From positions 1 through 43,324 of the forward strand of contig NZ_AOLK01000001.1 in the NCBI RefSeq assembly GCF_000336755.1: a stretch of DNA of 43,324 bases, read 5' to 3'. A model generated the notes under the pieces. It was not told where the DNA came from and did no database searches. It saw nothing but the letters and a program-made list of their open reading frames with translations. The translations under genes and the position numbers were made by a program. This document shows, piece by piece, positions 41,542 through 43,324 of the stretch (the first letter of the stretch is position 1; each line of letters opens with the position of its first letter). The DNA is from Haloferax elongans ATCC BAA-1513 (GTDB lineage Archaea > Halobacteriota > Halobacteria > Halobacteriales > Haloferacaceae).

Positions 41542-42516
41542 ATGGTGAAGAGGAGAAAGGTTCTGACAGCTATTGGCGCATCAGTAACAGCTACTACCGT
41601 GACGGCTGCATTAGCGACTGCAACCGACGAAGACTCCACCACTGCTATCGCTGCGGCTGGCGCAACCAACGAACGTAAGTTGCCTGTAGAGGCGACTGGC
41701 GAAATGACCTATCGGTTCGAACCAAAGCCGGATTCTGATGACAAGTACCTTCGGAAACAGTCCTTTAGGAGCGAGGATCTCAAAGAACGGTACGGGGATC
41801 CCCTGTTCGAGTACGAACCGGCGATCGTCCCCGAAAGCCGCGTTCCAGAGGGCGAAGACAACGAAAAGATCTCGAAGAAGGTGGTCACTCAGACGCAGGT
41901 AATTGGGACTGTGGAGGAGAACATGAACGCCGAGAACGAGATCTGGCAGCAGAGGAAAGAGAGGCCCCAGATCCAAGACATTCCCAACTTGGACTCCAAC
42001 GTGCCTGTGTACCACTACCAGAATGCGTCTGACGCGAGCGATATGCAGAATAGAGGGGCCCCACTGAACGTTGCTTGGGAAACCGAGGACTCCCAGACCA
42101 TCAAAAACGACATGGAGAACGGACGCGGCGGCGGGAAATGGCTCCCGAGCCCACAAACGGCACCCTTCCGGGACCCTCGATATGTAAACCTCCCGGACGG
42201 CGGTACGAAGAGCACCGACAAGCACGTGATGCGGTTCATCCCAAATCTGATTTGCACGACGAGACAGTATCACATCCGGCTCTACGATGTCCCGTTCGAA
42301 GGGGTGGCCGCTATCGGTCAGGCCCACCGAGACCCTTGTGATCACGGCCTCCTACCGGGAGATACAGATTACCAGATCGACAAGGCGAGGGAGGCAGTCG
42401 ATGGATTCTGGGCGGATGGCCACGACGAAATAAACGCGGAGACGACGTACGTTGGGAACACAAGCGAGGAATACTCTTCTCATGGAGGAACTTGGGCCTT
42501 CTACGACAGCACATAG
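41542..42516 (+). CDS. Hypothetical Tat-signal protein
   Basis: A 324-residue protein. The N-terminus KRRKVLTAIGASVTATTVTAALA fits a Tat signal, though the region after it is only mildly hydrophobic. The mature part is polar, rich in Asn, Asp and Glu, with no domain I recognise. Notable segments are KWLPSPQTAPFRDPRYVNLPDGG and the late VAAIGQAHRDPCDHGLLPGDTDYQ, where His and Cys residues cluster. A TATA-like stretch (ATATTATATG) lies about 45 bases before the ATG. Codon use is less GC-biased than in the metabolic genes, and it sits among IS debris, so recent arrival is possible. Confidence 0.65.
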   Translation: MVKRRKVLTAIGASVTATTVTAALATATDEDSTTAIAAAGATNERKLPVEATGEMTYRFEPKPDSDDKYLRKQSFRSEDLKERYGDPLFEYEPAIVPESRVPEGEDNEKISKKVVTQTQVIGTVEENMNAENEIWQQRKERPQIQDIPNLDSNVPVYHYQNASDASDMQNRGAPLNVAWETEDSQTIKNDMENGRGGGKWLPSPQTAPFRDPRYVNLPDGGTKSTDKHVMRFIPNLICTTRQYHIRLYDVPFEGVAAIGQAHRDPCDHGLLPGDTDYQIDKAREAVDGFWADGHDEINAETTYVGNTSEEYSSHGGTWAFYDST

Positions 42517-42531
42517 ACCTACCACTCCTCC

Positions 42532-42948
42532 CTATGGTCCAGTTCCGTAGAACGGGATCATGACCATTAACGTGGAGTACATCCAGATCGACACCAGTAC
42601 GAACATCATCGCCCTCACCTTCGAGCGGGTTTTCAACAGAGAGACACCGCCACAGAGGAGAACGGCGAACTGTAGGCTGAAGTCGAGGTATGCAACCATC
42701 TTCCCTGTCGCGTCCGGTCGGAACTGTACATACGCACCAATAAGTATCGACGACAGTCCACAGGCGATGATCACGGGCAAAAGCTTTGACCCGCTTTCTG
42801 ACCCATGTGCGACGAAGCCAGCGAACAGCAGGGCTGCGAACGCCTTCGATACTAGGACTACGGCGAATACAACCATAGAGTATTCCACGGCATGCCAAAA
42901 TTCGGTCTCATTTCGTAAAAAACCACCTGTCGGATTTGGGTATTTCAC
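42532..42948 (-). CDS. Small integral membrane protein, unknown
   Basis: A 138-residue protein with four membrane helices (YSMVVFAVVLVSKAFAALLFAGFV, LLPVIIACGLSSILIGAYV, YLDFSLQFAVLLCGGVSLL, AMMFVLVSIWMYSTLMVMIPF). It starts at a GTG with GAGG just upstream. It converges on the Tat-signal gene with a 15-base gap. No family recognised. Confidence 0.6.
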   Translation of the reverse strand: MKYPNPTGGFLRNETEFWHAVEYSMVVFAVVLVSKAFAALLFAGFVAHGSESGSKLLPVIIACGLSSILIGAYVQFRPDATGKMVAYLDFSLQFAVLLCGGVSLLKTRSKVRAMMFVLVSIWMYSTLMVMIPFYGTGP

Positions 42949-42989
42949 CCTCGTTTAGGGGTCTGTTCGAAAAATATCCGTTTGCTCGG

Positions 42990-43010
42990 TCTATCGCTGT
43001 GAGCGATAGA
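42990..43010. repeat. Perfect 9-bp inverted repeat with 3-base loop
   Basis: TCTATCGCT-GTG-AGCGATAGA, 42990-43010. It could be an IS-end hairpin or a terminator; nothing next to it decides. Confidence 0.6.
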
Positions 43011-43297
43011 GCCAATTCACTCACCGACCTGCTTGTTCCTCACACTAGCGTGACTAGACAGTTCCGGCTCTGTTGCGATCTTATTCTTCAGACACGAACT
43101 GGGAGTGAAACAGCCAGTCACTGAAGAGTGCGAACTTTCTGAACCCACGGCAGTCATCCGAATTTAAATTGATAGTAGTGTGAGAACCACTTGATAAGAA
43201 GAATATGTTACCTGAAATGGAAGAGTTAATCATGTTCGCTCTTCTGTAGGAGATTGTTGATAGAGTTCAGCTGCTGCTCTGAAATCGAAGAGGGCAA

Positions 43298-43319
43298 GGA
43301 CACCGCGCTAGCGGTGTCC
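43298..43319. repeat. Perfect 9-bp inverted repeat with 4-base loop
   Basis: GGACACCGC-GCTA-GCGGTGTCC lies inside the coding-like fragment at the right edge, so it may simply reflect codons for DTALAVS rather than a signal. Confidence 0.5.
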
Positions 43320-43324
43320 GACAC

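Larger units (their letters stand above)
42949..43324. other. Gene-poor right edge with hairpins and coding fragments
   Basis: About 375 bases. A perfect hairpin lies at 42990-43010. A plus-strand frame ends at a TAA near 43165 with 37 haloarchaeal-looking residues (RHELGVKQPVTEE, ECELSEPTAVIRI) and looks like the tail of a broken gene. From about 43278 another frame reads SEIEEGKDTALAVSD and runs off the window; it has good haloarchaeal codon use. Confidence 0.4.

Overview
The window comes from a haloarchaeon, most likely Haloferax or a close relative. Coding GC is high, the proteins are strongly acidic, and lipoprotein and Tat signals (twin Arg plus lipobox) are of the archaeal type. Many genes have a TATA-like element 26-29 bases before the start codon, as in leaderless haloarchaeal transcripts. 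A ParA-type partition gene, a polyhydroxyalkanoate (PHA) locus and transposon debris suggest a megaplasmid or secondary replicon rather than the core chromosome. No rRNA, tRNA or CRISPR array was seen.

Layout. 1-2.7 kb: the 3' end of an HD-domain hydrolase gene and an IclR regulator. 2.7-13.5 kb: a catabolic island with a complete CUT1-type ABC importer (ATPase, Tat lipoprotein, two permeases), a creatininase-family amidohydrolase, a TIM-barrel-like protein, an enolase-superfamily dehydratase, a short-chain dehydrogenase and RidA. It closes with a divergent KDPG/KDG aldolase and KDG kinase, so an imported sugar or sugar acid probably ends in the semi-phosphorylative Entner-Doudoroff route. 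14.1-17.2 kb: a lone 1035-residue protein made of three exact-length 264-residue super-repeats and a C-terminal papain-like Cys/His/Asp domain. 17.3-22.9 kb: a PHA locus with phaB, a MaoC hydratase, phaR, phaP, phaE and phaC, plus two small genes. A UspA gene follows.

24.1-28.4 kb: two DtxR-type iron boxes, a 21-codon leader ORF, then diaminobutyrate aminotransferase, diaminobutyrate decarboxylase and an MFS transporter; this should make and perhaps export 1,3-diaminopropane under iron control. 28.5-32.8 kb: a biotin operon read leftwards, bioB-bioU-like-bioF-bioD. It has no bioA, a BioU-like oxidoreductase sits in its place, and a BirA-type operator covers the bioB start. 33-36 kb: exported and membrane proteins, including a PQQ-type beta-propeller. 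36.1-38.1 kb: a ParA ATPase, a Ser/Glu-rich partner and, upstream, three blocks of degenerate 13-bp phased repeats, a strong candidate centromere or iteron region. 38.2-40.1 kb: a double alpha/beta-hydrolase. 40.2-43.3 kb: decayed IS6-type transposase remnants on both strands, a Tat-signal protein, a small membrane protein and a gene-poor edge.

The least explained items are the 13-bp repeat/ParA locus and the modular 1035-residue protein. The BioU-type biotin operon and the iron-box diaminopropane operon are the best-supported functional inferences. All family assignments were made by reading the translated sequence; no search was run.
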